A stretch of 64,000 nt of DNA from Paraclostridium tenue (lineage in GTDB: Bacteria > Bacillota > Clostridia > Peptostreptococcales > Peptostreptococcaceae), in contig NZ_JADPFO010000001.1 of the NCBI RefSeq assembly GCF_015668515.1, positions 1,514,823-1,578,822 on the forward strand, in the 5' to 3' direction. Shown here in pieces: positions 26,446 to 35,187 of the stretch. Position 1 is the stretch's first letter. Every line of letters begins with the position of its first letter. The notes beneath the pieces were generated by a model that worked only from the letters and a program-made list of their open reading frames with translations, made no database searches and had not been told where the DNA came from. The position numbers and the translations under genes are program-made.

Positions 26446-27543
26446 ATGAAAAAGATGATTAAAAATATTTTATCGAATATAATGCCTCATAATAATTTTT
26501 CTAATGTAAAAATAAAGTCAATCAAATCAAGACAATTCCCTTATGAAATTGAAATTATTGCCACAAATTTATATGTACCTTGGGCTATAGATATAAGTGA
26601 TGATGGAAATATATATTTTACAGAACGCTCTGGTTCAGTTAGAGTTATTAAAGATGGCAAACTTAATCCAAAACCACTAATTAAGTTTACTTCTCCATTT
26701 ATAACTCAAGGCGAAGGTGGATTAATGGGTATTGCCCTAGATCCAAATTTTTCACAAAATAATTATATATACGTTATGTATTCATATAGAGAAAATAATA
26801 AAATATATAATCAAGTTGTTAGATTAATTGAAGAAAATAATAGTGCATATATTGATAAAGTTCTTATCGATAAAATTCTTGGTGGACGAATTCATAATGG
26901 CGGAAGGATAAAAATAGGACCAGACAAAAAACTTTATATAACAACAGGGGATGCAGGGAATCCTGAATTAGCACAAGATATTAAAAGTAAAGCAGGAAAA
27001 ATACTTAGAATAGAACTAGATGGAAGTATTCCTAATGATAATCCATTTGCTAATTCACCTGTTTATAGCTTAGGACATAGAAATCCTCAAGGATTAGCTT
27101 GGAATTTAGAAAATGTATTATACTCATCTGAACATGGTCAATCTGCTCATGATGAAATAAATATAATATATCCAGGTAAAAATTATGGCTGGCCTATAGT
27201 TCAAGGAGATGAAAATTTTTCAGAAATTACAGTACAAAAGCCTTTGATACACAGTGGTGAAAATACATGGGCTCCTTCTGGGATTGCTTTTGTAAATCAA
27301 GGTCCATGGGAAGGAAAGTTATTAGTTACTAATTTACGTGGGCAACAAATACTTGCTCTAACGTTAAATGAAGAAGGAACATTAGTAAAAAATTTAGAAT
27401 TATTATTTAAAAATGAATATGGTCGTTTACGTGAAGTCATTCAAGGAAAAGATGGATTAATTTACATTGCAACAAGTAATAGAGATGGTAGAGGTAATCC
27501 AGATGAAACTGATGATAAAATTTTACGTCTTACTTTAAAGTAA
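26446..27543 (+). CDS. PQQ-dependent sugar dehydrogenase-like protein (GSDH fold)
   Basis: 365 residues of the glucose/sorbosone dehydrogenase beta-propeller family. Conserved blocks include NLYVPWAIDIS, GEGGLMGIALDPNF, GGRIHNGGRIKIGPD, YITTGDAG, GHRNPQGLAW and SEHGQSAHDEIN, which carry the expected histidine and arginine residues for PQQ and calcium binding. The start at 26446 has SD GGAGG. No signal peptide is evident, unusual for this mostly exported family. PQQ synthesis is not expected in clostridia, so the cofactor and substrate are uncertain. Confidence 0.85.
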   Translation: MKKMIKNILSNIMPHNNFSNVKIKSIKSRQFPYEIEIIATNLYVPWAIDISDDGNIYFTERSGSVRVIKDGKLNPKPLIKFTSPFITQGEGGLMGIALDPNFSQNNYIYVMYSYRENNKIYNQVVRLIEENNSAYIDKVLIDKILGGRIHNGGRIKIGPDKKLYITTGDAGNPELAQDIKSKAGKILRIELDGSIPNDNPFANSPVYSLGHRNPQGLAWNLENVLYSSEHGQSAHDEINIIYPGKNYGWPIVQGDENFSEITVQKPLIHSGENTWAPSGIAFVNQGPWEGKLLVTNLRGQQILALTLNEEGTLVKNLELLFKNEYGRLREVIQGKDGLIYIATSNRDGRGNPDETDDKILRLTLK

Positions 27544-27798
27544 ATATATATTTTAATTATTCATAAATTATTGATATTGCAAACACTAGATTTATAGAAT
27601 ATATACATTTTTTTCAATATAACTTCCTCTTGATACCCTATAATTTTACGAATCAATCCATTGTTCTTTTATTTTTATACTAACTCATCCAAATAAACAT
27701 ATAATTTTTTACAAAATCAAAAAATACTATAAGCACTCCTGTATCAGCTAGTATAATCGCTTTTCCTGTATTTATCAAATAAAAAATATATTTAAAAA
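27544..27798. other. AT-rich gap with a possible gene remnant
   Basis: No complete gene. On the minus strand about 27680-27775 encodes about 31 codons, ending IWMS, with an ILADTGVLIV stretch vaguely like the end of metal-transporting P-type ATPases; there is no start, and the match is weak. The rest is AT-rich sequence. Confidence 0.3.
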
Positions 27799-27825
27799 GG
27801 ACTATGAAAATTATAATCATAGTCC
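27799..27825 (-). terminator. Terminator after the YmaF-like gene
   Basis: Perfect stem GGACTATGA / TCATAGTCC followed by TTTTT on the minus strand, about 24 bp past the stop codon. Confidence 0.8.
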
Positions 27826-27848
27826 CATATAAACTTTATATCTTGAAT

Positions 27849-28280
27849 CTATACTAAAGGTGCATCAATTTGAGTAGTAAAAAGGAATGCATGGAAGTGA
27901 CCATCAGCAATAGTAGTATTTCCAGATACTAAATGGACATGTTTATTAGTACCTGGTATATTAATTGCTGGTCCTGTTGTAGTGCATATTTTATGAAAAT
28001 GATCAAGGAAATCTGTATTATCATTTTTTATTTTATGAACATGGTTAGTTCCACCATATATTGGTATAGCTTCTCCTGTAACTCCTGCAGCACGGTGGTT
28101 ATGTCTATCATTGCCTTCTTCTGCTAGTTTTACACTTTCTGAATATTCATGAACATGTCTCATTTCATCTTCATAACAGTTATACCAATTATCCCATTTA
28201 TCCCATTTATTGCAATCCCAATAATCATCTGAACAACAGTGTTTACAATTTTTTTTGCATTTATAATCTTGACAGCTCAT
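27849..28280 (-). CDS. YmaF-family histidine-rich protein
   Basis: 143 residues. The C-terminal 100 residues match the YmaF family: repeated His pairs in HVHEYS, RHNHRAAGVTGEAIP, NHVHKI, DHFHKI, KHVHLV and DGHFHAF, likely metal binding. An N-terminal extension of about 40 residues is rich in Cys and Trp/Asp (KCKKNCKHCCSDDYWDC). Role is unknown; family members are often found in spore-formers. SD GGAGAG. Confidence 0.82.
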   Translation of the reverse strand: MSCQDYKCKKNCKHCCSDDYWDCNKWDKWDNWYNCYEDEMRHVHEYSESVKLAEEGNDRHNHRAAGVTGEAIPIYGGTNHVHKIKNDNTDFLDHFHKICTTTGPAINIPGTNKHVHLVSGNTTIADGHFHAFLFTTQIDAPLV

Positions 28281-28746
28281 TTTAACATCTCTCCATTATA
28301 TATATTAAAAAGTTCTTATAAAGAACCTCTTTATATAATATGAATAAATATCAAAAAAGTTCATATTTTGTAGTATTTTGTACTAATTTAATTAATTTTT
28401 ATTACTTCTTTCTCTTAATGCTAGTTTCATCAGTGAATTTACAAAAGCCAATTTCTTTAAAATCAAATATAGAAGCTTTTTTAGAAACTTTAATTCTTTT
28501 TTATCCAATACTTTTTTAAATAGTTTTAAATATGTACCTATATATAACTTTATCTAGATACTTAAATATAAAAATAAAAAAGAACTTAATCACAATATAA
28601 TTAATGTTAATTTTCTTAATATTTTCAAATTATTATTAAATTGGTTTATACAGCTATTTAACGGGTAAAATAAAAAAATACTTAGAAAATCTATAAAAAT
28701 AGCTAAAGAAAGGAGATTATCAAAATTATTTTGATATTAAATTATA
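28281..28746. other. 466-bp gap before the GntP-type permease
   Basis: Mostly AT-rich. A minus-strand frame of about 53 codons (28392-28553), lysine/leucine-rich and without a normal start, may be a remnant or chance. The right end holds the permease leader: AAGGAG at 28709-28715 and a perfect 17-base palindrome at 28719-28735 just before the ATG. Confidence 0.5.
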
Positions 28747-30126
28747 ATGTTTAGCATCTTAGGATTAATTTTATCGTTAATACTTATAATGCATCTTGCT
28801 TACAAAGGATACTCAACAATAATAACAGCGCCAATAATTGCAATGATAACAATAATCCTTACTACTGGATTTGACGCTCATTTAATGGCAAATTATACAG
28901 AAGTTTACATGTCAGGCTTTGCAAACTTTATAAAAAACTACTTCCCACTTTTTATGACTGGAGCAGTTTTTGCAAAATTAATGGAGGAAGTTGGTTATGC
29001 AAAGTCAATAGCACATTTTATAACTAAAAAACTAGGAAAAGATAAATCAGTATTAGCAGTAGTTCTATCTGGAGCAATTCTTACTTATGGAGGGGTTTCT
29101 TTATTTGTAGTAGCATTTATTCTTTATCCAATTGCATCTATGTTATTTAAAGAAGCAGATATTCCAAAAAGACTTATACCTGGAACTATTGCACTTGGAG
29201 CTTTTACTTTTACTATGACTGCACTACCTGGTTCACCAGAAATTCAAAATGTTATACCAATGAAATACTTTGGAACAGATACTTTTGCAGCTCCAGTTAT
29301 AGGAATATTTGCAAGTATTATGATGTTATCACTTGGTATGATTTGGCTTACAAAACGTGTAAAATCTGCTAAAGCTAATAATGAAGGTTATGGAAATCAT
29401 AGTGATAATATAGCTGAAGAAAACTACGAAAATCTGCCAAGTATTTTTAAAGCAATGCTTCCTATAATGATAATTTTTATAATCAACTTATTCTTCTCAA
29501 AAGTTTATTATGAAAATATCGATGGAAGCTATTTAAGTAAGTTTAACACTACATTAAGTAATGTTTCAGGTACTTGGAGTGTAATAATAGCTATAGTTTT
29601 ATCTGATATATTTATTTTATTAACTAATTTTAAAAAAATAAAAAATATAAAATCAGTACTAGATATAGGTGTTACTAATTCCTTTAAACCATTATTAAAC
29701 TCTAGTGCTATAGTTGGCTATGGAAGTGTGATAAAGTCTTTAGCAATATTTAGTGTTATACAATCATTTATTTTTGGTATTTCATCAAATCCAATAATAT
29801 CTGAAGCTTTATCAGTAAATTTAATTTGCGGTCTTACGGCTTCAGCTTCTGGAGGTCTTGAAATATCGCTTAATGCCTTAGCTCCAACTTATTTGCAAAT
29901 AAGTCATGCTTTAAATATTCCACCAGAAATTCTTCATAGAATTGCTTCACTTTCTTCAGGTGGATTAGACACTCTACCTCATAATGGAGCAGTAATTACT
30001 ACTCTTGCTATTTGTGGATTAACTCATAAAGAAGCTTATACAGATATGTTTGTAACTTCTGTTGTTATTCCAATATTTGTAACCACTATAGTTGTTATAC
30101 TAACATCTATTCGATTTGGAGTTTAA
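28747..30126 (+). CDS. GntP-family permease
   Basis: 459 residues with about 12 membrane helices; similar to the GntP/YqkI-like proton symporters for gluconate and other organic acids. Recognised segments include YFPLFMTGAVFAKLMEEVG, LTYGGVSLFVVAFILYPIA and SGGLDTLPHNGAVIT near the C-terminus. The ATG is the only usable start, yet its Shine-Dalgarno lies 31 bases upstream with a palindrome between. No sugar-acid catabolic gene is adjacent, so the substrate is open. Confidence 0.82.
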   Translation: MFSILGLILSLILIMHLAYKGYSTIITAPIIAMITIILTTGFDAHLMANYTEVYMSGFANFIKNYFPLFMTGAVFAKLMEEVGYAKSIAHFITKKLGKDKSVLAVVLSGAILTYGGVSLFVVAFILYPIASMLFKEADIPKRLIPGTIALGAFTFTMTALPGSPEIQNVIPMKYFGTDTFAAPVIGIFASIMMLSLGMIWLTKRVKSAKANNEGYGNHSDNIAEENYENLPSIFKAMLPIMIIFIINLFFSKVYYENIDGSYLSKFNTTLSNVSGTWSVIIAIVLSDIFILLTNFKKIKNIKSVLDIGVTNSFKPLLNSSAIVGYGSVIKSLAIFSVIQSFIFGISSNPIISEALSVNLICGLTASASGGLEISLNALAPTYLQISHALNIPPEILHRIASLSSGGLDTLPHNGAVITTLAICGLTHKEAYTDMFVTSVVIPIFVTTIVVILTSIRFGV

Positions 30127-30168
30127 TATAAATTTGTAAATAAATATAATTTAATAAGTAATATAAAA

Positions 30169-30203
30169 ATAAGGAAAGGTCATTTTATTGACCTTTCCTT
30201 ATT
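30169..30203. terminator. Bidirectional terminator between permease and potD
   Basis: A 15-bp perfect stem (AATAAGGAAAGGTCA and complement) lies between convergent genes, T-rich on the plus side and A-rich on the other. Confidence 0.88.
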
Positions 30204-30207
30204 TTCT

Positions 30208-31263
30208 TTAATTATCTGATTTTATTTGTGTCCATGCATCGTCATATATTCTTTTAACATCACTAGAAAAATCAGTGTAGATTTCACATCTATCCATTAT
30301 CTCTTTAGGCATATATGCATTAGGATTATTTCTAACATTTTCTGGTTGCTCTAATCTAGCTTCTTTATTTGGAGTTGTATATCCTATTTCATCTGCTATT
30401 CTTAACGCACTTTCTTTATCACTTACAAAGTTTATAAACTTTTCAGCACCTTCAACATTTTTGGCATTATGTGGTATACATAAGCTATCAATCCAGAAGT
30501 TTGCACCTTCCTTAGGCACTACATAAACTAAGTTAGGATTTTCATCTTGAAGATTTAATCCTTCTCCAGACCAAATCATATTTATATCAGATTCACCTGA
30601 TGGAATCATTGTAGTTCCATTATCAACTCCATATATTGGATTTACTAATTTTCTTTGACTTATTAATAAATCTTTAGCTTCTTCAATTTCTTTTGGATTT
30701 TTTGTATTTAAAGAGTATCCAAGTTTCTTTAAGGCTGCTCCCATTGTATCTCTATAAGTATCAAACATAAAGATTTTATCTTTATATTTTTCATTCCATA
30801 GTATATCCCAACTATCTACTTTTTCTTTTACTACATCTTTATTATAAATAAGTCCTACTGTTCCAAACATATAAGGAACTGAATATTTGTTGTTTGGATC
30901 TATTTTTAAATTTAAGTAATCTTCATCCATTTGAGATATATTAGGTATATTGTCTTTGTTTAGTTTTTGAACAAGATTATTTTTAATCATTCTTGGCATT
31001 AAAGCATCAGATACTAAAATAACATCATATTGACCTGCACCTTTGCTAATTTTTTGATACATTGTTTCCATGTCATCAAAAGTTTCAATATTAACTTTTA
31101 TACCGTATTTTTTCTCAAATTCTTTCACAGTTTCTTTGTCTATGTTTTCTCCATAGTTAAGAAAGCTTATTTGCTCTGAAGAGTTTTTGCTACACCCTAC
31201 AAAAAATACGCTTATTATTACAGCACAAATTGATAAACTCAATAATTTAAATATTTTTTTCAT
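30208..31263 (-). CDS. potD: Spermidine/putrescine-binding lipoprotein, PotD-like
   Basis: Extracellular substrate-binding protein of a polyamine ABC importer. The lipoprotein signal ends in VFFVGC (lipobox cysteine at about residue 24). The mature part shows the PotD features SFLNYGENID, YDVILVSD, SVPYMFGTVGLIYNKD and WSGEGLNL. 351 residues. SD AAGGATTG. No potABC genes are nearby, so it must work with transporter subunits encoded elsewhere or act as an orphan receptor. Confidence 0.88.
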   Translation of the reverse strand: MKKIFKLLSLSICAVIISVFFVGCSKNSSEQISFLNYGENIDKETVKEFEKKYGIKVNIETFDDMETMYQKISKGAGQYDVILVSDALMPRMIKNNLVQKLNKDNIPNISQMDEDYLNLKIDPNNKYSVPYMFGTVGLIYNKDVVKEKVDSWDILWNEKYKDKIFMFDTYRDTMGAALKKLGYSLNTKNPKEIEEAKDLLISQRKLVNPIYGVDNGTTMIPSGESDINMIWSGEGLNLQDENPNLVYVVPKEGANFWIDSLCIPHNAKNVEGAEKFINFVSDKESALRIADEIGYTTPNKEARLEQPENVRNNPNAYMPKEIMDRCEIYTDFSSDVKRIYDDAWTQIKSDN

Positions 31264-31500
31264 ACTACAATCCTTTCTATTATTTTAGGGTTATTCTAAT
31301 ACCCAAAATTATTAATAATTAATCTACTTTTCTTATGATTTTAAATATATTATGACTAATATATTTTACTACGCAAAATAGTCTAAATAAAGTATTGATT
31401 ACTTTATTTAGCTTTATTATATGTATCTTATAATTATCGAAATATAAATTAATCACATTTAACCAGTAATATATTTTTTTAAAAATTACTAATATAAAAA
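31264..31500. other. AT-rich intergenic leader of potD
   Basis: Part of a 320-bp gap. It must contain the potD promoter on the minus strand, but no convincing -35/-10 pair stood out. I see no gene here. Confidence 0.4.
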
Positions 31501-31524
31501 CCGTATCATACTCCTATGATACGG
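31501..31524. terminator. Terminator after the holin-like gene
   Basis: Stem CCGTATCAT / ATGATACGG with T or A tracts on both sides, about 60 bp past the gene at 31584. It can work in both directions. Confidence 0.75.
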
Positions 31525-31583
31525 CTTTTTGTTATTATTTAAATTAAATTTTTTTATAAATTGTTGTGTTAATGTATTTAACA

Positions 31584-31952
31584 TTACATAGCTCTAACAG
31601 GAAATATCGCATCTAAAATTCCAATAACTATAGCTGCCAATATTGCTCCTATAATAGTTACTCCCATATTAGGAACTAAAAATTGTGCTAAGTATATTAT
31701 TATAGCCGCAATTACAAAACCTTTTATTCCTTTTCCAAAAGGAGATGCATCAACTCCCATAAATAATTCTACTAAATAATCTAGTACAGATATTACAACA
31801 GCAGCTATTAAAAATGACCACATTCCATTGATTGAAAATCCTGGAGTTACAAATGATGTTACCATAAGAATAATTGCAACTAATATAAATCTTCCTAGCC
31901 ATCTTAATAAACTACCATTACCTTCTTTGTTTTTATTATTATCATATCCCAT
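31584..31952 (-). CDS. Phage holin family 4-helix membrane protein
   Basis: 122 residues with four predicted membrane helices (the Phage_holin_4_2-type family), e.g. FILVAIILMVTSFVTPGF and IGAILAAIVIGILDAIFP. Despite the family name there is no phage gene nearby; such proteins are common chromosomal membrane proteins of unknown role. The start at 31952 has SD AGGAG; the GTG at 31961 is too close to it. Confidence 0.78.
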   Translation of the reverse strand: MGYDNNKNKEGNGSLLRWLGRFILVAIILMVTSFVTPGFSINGMWSFLIAAVVISVLDYLVELFMGVDASPFGKGIKGFVIAAIIIYLAQFLVPNMGVTIIGAILAAIVIGILDAIFPVRAM

Positions 31953-32302
31953 AAAAGACACTCCTTTAATAAAATTTTATAATTACTTTTTAATTCTTAA
32001 ATATCAAATTTTTTCAAATAAATCCTTAATAGTAATTAAATAATTAGATTTTCATAATAAATATATATTTATTATTTTTATTTTACAGTTATATTTTGAC
32101 CACTATATTAAATAATATTCCATATAAAATTAGTAAAACTTAGCATTAATATTTTTATTGTATAGTTTTTAAAATATAATAAATAATATTTTATAATTAA
32201 TCTCTCTATAAAATTTAACTACTATAGAAAATGTTTATCTTAGAATTTTTTAATTTTTTATATCGTGAATTAATTCTAGTTTTCTTTTTACACTCTAAAA
32301 AA
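31953..32302. other. AT-rich gap, no gene seen
   Basis: About 350 bp of very AT-rich DNA upstream of the holin-like gene. No open frame with a ribosome site, and no convincing hairpin before the terminator at 32303. Confidence 0.5.
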
Positions 32303-32325
32303 GAGAGTACCAAAACGGTACTCTC
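32303..32325 (-). terminator. Terminator after the YdbC-like gene
   Basis: Perfect 9-bp stem GAGAGTACC / GGTACTCTC and a T tract on the minus strand, abutting the stop codon. Confidence 0.85.
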
Positions 32326-32327
32326 AT

Positions 32328-32549
32328 CTATAAATCTATATCATTTAAAATCTTTTTAAGCTCTCTTACCTCATCAATACTTAAAGTAATTCCCTTACCC
32401 ATCTTTTGATGATCTTCATCCCAATCTCTTATATCAAACTTAGCCGGTCTATCATTCCAACTAACTAAATTTAACTCTTTACTCCATCCATTACTTGAAT
32501 TTGAAATAATTCCAAAATTCTCTTCTATCTCAAATTTTATACCTGCCAT
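32328..32549 (-). CDS. YdbC/PC4-like single-stranded nucleic-acid-binding protein
   Basis: A 73-residue protein of the YdbC family, related to the eukaryotic coactivator PC4, which binds single-stranded DNA or RNA as a dimer. Seen in the beta-rich pattern with GWSKELNLVSWNDRPAKFDIR and the C-terminal helix IDEVRELKKILND. SD AGAGGTG. It follows the DUF1653 gene by 17 bp, so they are probably one operon. Confidence 0.82.
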   Translation of the reverse strand: MAGIKFEIEENFGIISNSSNGWSKELNLVSWNDRPAKFDIRDWDEDHQKMGKGITLSIDEVRELKKILNDIDL

Positions 32550-32566
32550 TATTATTCACCTCTTTT

Positions 32567-32806
32567 TTATTTTCCTGTATATAATTCAAATCTATAAACT
32601 TGATTTGTTACATTATCTTCTCTACCTTCTTCAACCTTTTCCTTAAACATAGAAAGTGGTCTAACATACATATCATAAGGAGGATACAACATCTGATAAG
32701 AAACCAACTCCTCATCAGTTTCTGAATGTTTCACTATACTATGTACATAATATAAATTCCCCTTAAAATGTCTATACGGTCTTTGTACCTGTATTTCATG
32801 ACTCAT
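32567..32806 (-). CDS. DUF1653 family protein
   Basis: 79 residues. The DUF1653 pattern is visible: YRHFKGNLYYVHSIVKHSETDEELVSYQ followed by PLSMFKEKV near the C-terminus. Function is unknown; the fold is a small beta barrel. The ATG at 32806 has SD AAGGTG; the GTG at 32812 is too close to it. Confidence 0.8.
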   Translation of the reverse strand: MSHEIQVQRPYRHFKGNLYYVHSIVKHSETDEELVSYQMLYPPYDMYVRPLSMFKEKVEEGREDNVTNQVYRFELYTGK

Positions 32807-32998
32807 AAGCACACCTTCTTTCTTACTTTTCTCAATATATATCTTATACCCAATTTAATCATATATATCTGATATATTATACAACATTTTTAACATTAAT
32901 TTTAAACTTAATACCTAACTTTTTCTAAACTTATTTAATATTTTAAAATTTATATATCTCCTATACTTATATTAACAAGTTAAATGAAGGTGATTTAA

Positions 32999-33129
32999 AT
33001 GGCAGTTACAGAAACTAAAAATCCATCTACTTTAAAAATCAAATTCGATTGTGGTCTTGATGATAACGTCAAGACTATAGTTAAAAAATAGCTATAACTG
33101 AAGCTACGGACTACAATTTAGCTATATAA
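32999..33129 (+). pseudogene. DUF1659 gene remnant
   Basis: Starts with a good SD (GAAGGTG) and ATG and reads 30 codons (MAVTETKNPSTLKIKFDCGL...), clearly like the start of DUF1659 proteins, which are about 70 residues. It stops at TAG (33089-33091). A shifted frame then gives ITEATDYNLAI before a stop at 33129, resembling the family's end. The middle appears deleted. A strong terminator follows. DUF1659 genes often pair with DUF2922 genes, which are absent here. Confidence 0.6.
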
Positions 33130-33153
33130 TATCAAATTTGATATTTAAATATA

Positions 33154-33184
33154 AAAAAGAGACTATTTAAAATAGTCTCTTTTT
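33154..33184 (+). terminator. Terminator after the DUF1659 remnant
   Basis: Perfect 15-bp stem (AAAAAGAGACTATTT and complement) ending in TTTTT, about 25 bp past the broken gene. It can also act on the minus strand. Confidence 0.85.
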
Positions 33185-33382
33185 GCATAATTGAAATTTT
33201 TAAATATACACTTATATACATGGTCGCTTGATTTGTAATTATTAAATTTAAATTGTAATTTTAGGTATATAACCTTAATTTAATTGTAAGTTGTGATTTG
33301 TAATTTGTATTTTAATTTTAAAATTCTTTAATTTTAATCAATCAAACTAAATTTCAATTATTAATATATATATTACTAGCAT

Positions 33383-33913
33383 TTAAGCTAAAGTAATAAC
33401 TGTCTCATTATTAGCTTTGTTTATTGCTAACTCTAAAGCTAATATTTCATTATTTATACTTTCTAAAAGCAACTTCATATCTTTTTTATCAAAGTTTGAT
33501 TCAACCACTTTGTAATATACTGAAGTTGCAGCTGCATCAACTCTTCTTTGCTTAGATGCTTTAGATTGTTCAATAATCATATCAATTATATCTACTTGTT
33601 CTCTTAATCTTTTAAGTCTATTTAAACCACCTTGTATAGTTAAATCTTCTTTTTCTATATCTATTATAGTAATATTATTTAATTTAGCTATTTCAGTTCT
33701 TAAAGTTTCTATTGTATTTCCAATTTCTAAAGTTTCTTTAAATTCTTTTTCAAAGTCAAATTCATCATTACATTGATATTTTTGACCGTCTGATTCTAAT
33801 ATGTATGAAACAGTTGAATTTTGAACATCTGATATTTGATTAAGTTTTGCTCTATATATTTTTTCTAATTCTGCTACTTTTATTATAGCTTGACTTAGTG
33901 TTAGTGTTTCCAT
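33383..33913 (-). CDS. Helical coiled-coil protein, possibly DIP1984-like
   Basis: 176 residues, soluble and almost wholly helical, with predicted coiled coils at about 5-30, 60-90 and 95-130. The layout (an N-terminal LSQAI...ELEKIYRAKLNQI helix, a middle IAKLNN segment and a RLKRLREQVDIID helix) resembles the DIP1984/septicolysin-like family, but I am not sure. The start at 33913 was chosen for its nearby GGTGA site; the frame extends to 33925. No known function. Confidence 0.5.
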   Translation of the reverse strand: METLTLSQAIIKVAELEKIYRAKLNQISDVQNSTVSYILESDGQKYQCNDEFDFEKEFKETLEIGNTIETLRTEIAKLNNITIIDIEKEDLTIQGGLNRLKRLREQVDIIDMIIEQSKASKQRRVDAAATSVYYKVVESNFDKKDMKLLLESINNEILALELAINKANNETVITLA

Positions 33914-34051
33914 ACTTATCACCATCCCTTGTTGCTATATTATATTTTTTCTAAATTTATTTCAAGTTTTTTTATAATTTGTATCAAACCTGTAATCAAA
34001 TTCATATTTTTAAGTATTAAAATTTAAAACTTTACTTTTTTCTTTAAATAC

Positions 34052-34090
34052 AAAATAGCCACTTTTAAAATTAAAAAAGTAGCTATTTTA
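34052..34090 (-). terminator. Probable terminator after the DUF2935 gene
   Basis: A long AT-rich stem (AAAATAGC.ACTTTT with one mismatch) about 75 bp past the stop codon, with a T-rich tail on the minus strand. Confidence 0.5.
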
Positions 34091-34162
34091 TTTAATTTAA
34101 AGATATAAATTTTTCTTAACCTATATTTTTTACTTGAAAAATTAAAAATATACTAATTTAAA

Positions 34163-35077
34163 TTACATCTCTTTATATGTTTCTAAAAGTCTTATATAAT
34201 GATTAGCTTCTCTTAATACATGATCTGCAAGAAGTGGAAGTATTATAGATCTTATTTTACAACTTGCAATCCCTTCTGTTCCTGCTTTTTTGAAATTCTT
34301 AAGTTGAATAGTTTTATTTAAAGTTTCATCTGTGATACTATTTATTGTCGTAGTTGTCATAGTTTTTGCCTCTTCTATTAAATCTTCAAAATCATCTGCA
34401 AATTCATCTGCAGTTTCAATTAATTTTTCTTCATAAGGATCAAGTAATCCCCTTATAAATAAGGAATGTTCCATCATAATTTGATTCCAGAATAACTCTG
34501 TTTCTCTAGTATTAGAGGAATCTATATCAACTCTATTTTCAAGATCTTCTACTAGTGAAAGATACAATTTTGCTTCACGAAGTATATGTTCAATAAGTGA
34601 TGGATAGTTAACTGTAAATAAACTACAAGATAATACACCATCTAATAATCTTTGTTTAAAATTAATAATTCCATTAAGAAGTTTTTTTGCATTATAGTTA
34701 AGTTGATCTACATAGTTTACTAATTCAGAATTAACTCTTGGATTTTTTCCACTACGTAATCTCGATTGTAGTGTAGTTATATTTTGATTTATTTCTATGC
34801 CTGTTAAGTTTTGTGTTTTTTGTTCTGTACCTAATGTATAATCAGTAATAATTTCTCCAGATTCTAAAACATTTGATCTAATTACTCCATTACTAGCACT
34901 TACTGCATATGATAATAATTTTTCAAATTCTCTTTTATAATGATCAGCTTCATTAGCAAGTTTTGAATCTTTAGGTGTAAATCCAGCTTCTAAAAATATA
35001 GAGTGTTCTTTCATTATTCTAGAAAAAAATAAATGTAATTCAAGTGATAAAATCACATATCTTTGATCGTTTATCAT
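34163..35077 (-). CDS. DUF2935 family protein, two four-helix bundles
   Basis: 304 residues made of two tandem ferritin-like helical repeats. Each has an FxxxIMKEHSxFxxxG-type helix (FFSRIMKEHSIFLEAGF at about 17-33; FWNQIMMEHSLFIRGLL in the second half) and a histidine/glutamate helix (HILREAKLYLSL; HVLREANHYIRL). The repeated E, H pattern suggests a di-metal site in each half; the function is not established. The start at 35077 has SD AGGAGGG. Confidence 0.8.
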   Translation of the reverse strand: MINDQRYVILSLELHLFFSRIMKEHSIFLEAGFTPKDSKLANEADHYKREFEKLLSYAVSASNGVIRSNVLESGEIITDYTLGTEQKTQNLTGIEINQNITTLQSRLRSGKNPRVNSELVNYVDQLNYNAKKLLNGIINFKQRLLDGVLSCSLFTVNYPSLIEHILREAKLYLSLVEDLENRVDIDSSNTRETELFWNQIMMEHSLFIRGLLDPYEEKLIETADEFADDFEDLIEEAKTMTTTTINSITDETLNKTIQLKNFKKAGTEGIASCKIRSIILPLLADHVLREANHYIRLLETYKEM

Positions 35078-35150
35078 ATTCCCTCCTAAAAAAGCATTTT
35101 TACGTATACTATGCATTTAATTATTAATTAGTGAGTAAGGAAATTAAAAT

Positions 35151-35186
35151 AAAAAGCAGTTTAGGAATTTTCCCAAACTGCTTTTT
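35151..35186 (-). terminator. Terminator after the AbgB-like gene
   Basis: Stem AAAAGCAGTTT / AAACTGCTTTT with a GGA/TCC extension, and T tract on the minus strand, touching the stop codon. Confidence 0.85.
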
Positions 35187-35187
35187 A

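Noticed and set aside
27680-27775. End of a metal-transporting P-type ATPase gene
   Set aside because: Only about 31 codons with a loose resemblance and no catalytic motif; reported only as a weak remnant.
28392-28553. Minus-strand frame of about 53 codons rich in lysine and leucine
   Set aside because: No ATG or GTG start with a ribosome site and no family recognised; AT-rich sequence gives such frames by chance.
31584-31952. Prophage remnant (holin family protein)
   Set aside because: No endolysin, structural or integrase gene nearby; the family is widespread on chromosomes.
33188-33360. 12-base inverted repeats (TAATTGAAATTT and complement) around an AT-rich segment, possible mobile element
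   Set aside because: The arms are all A/T except one base, no gene lies within, and the segment is low-complexity; chance is likely.
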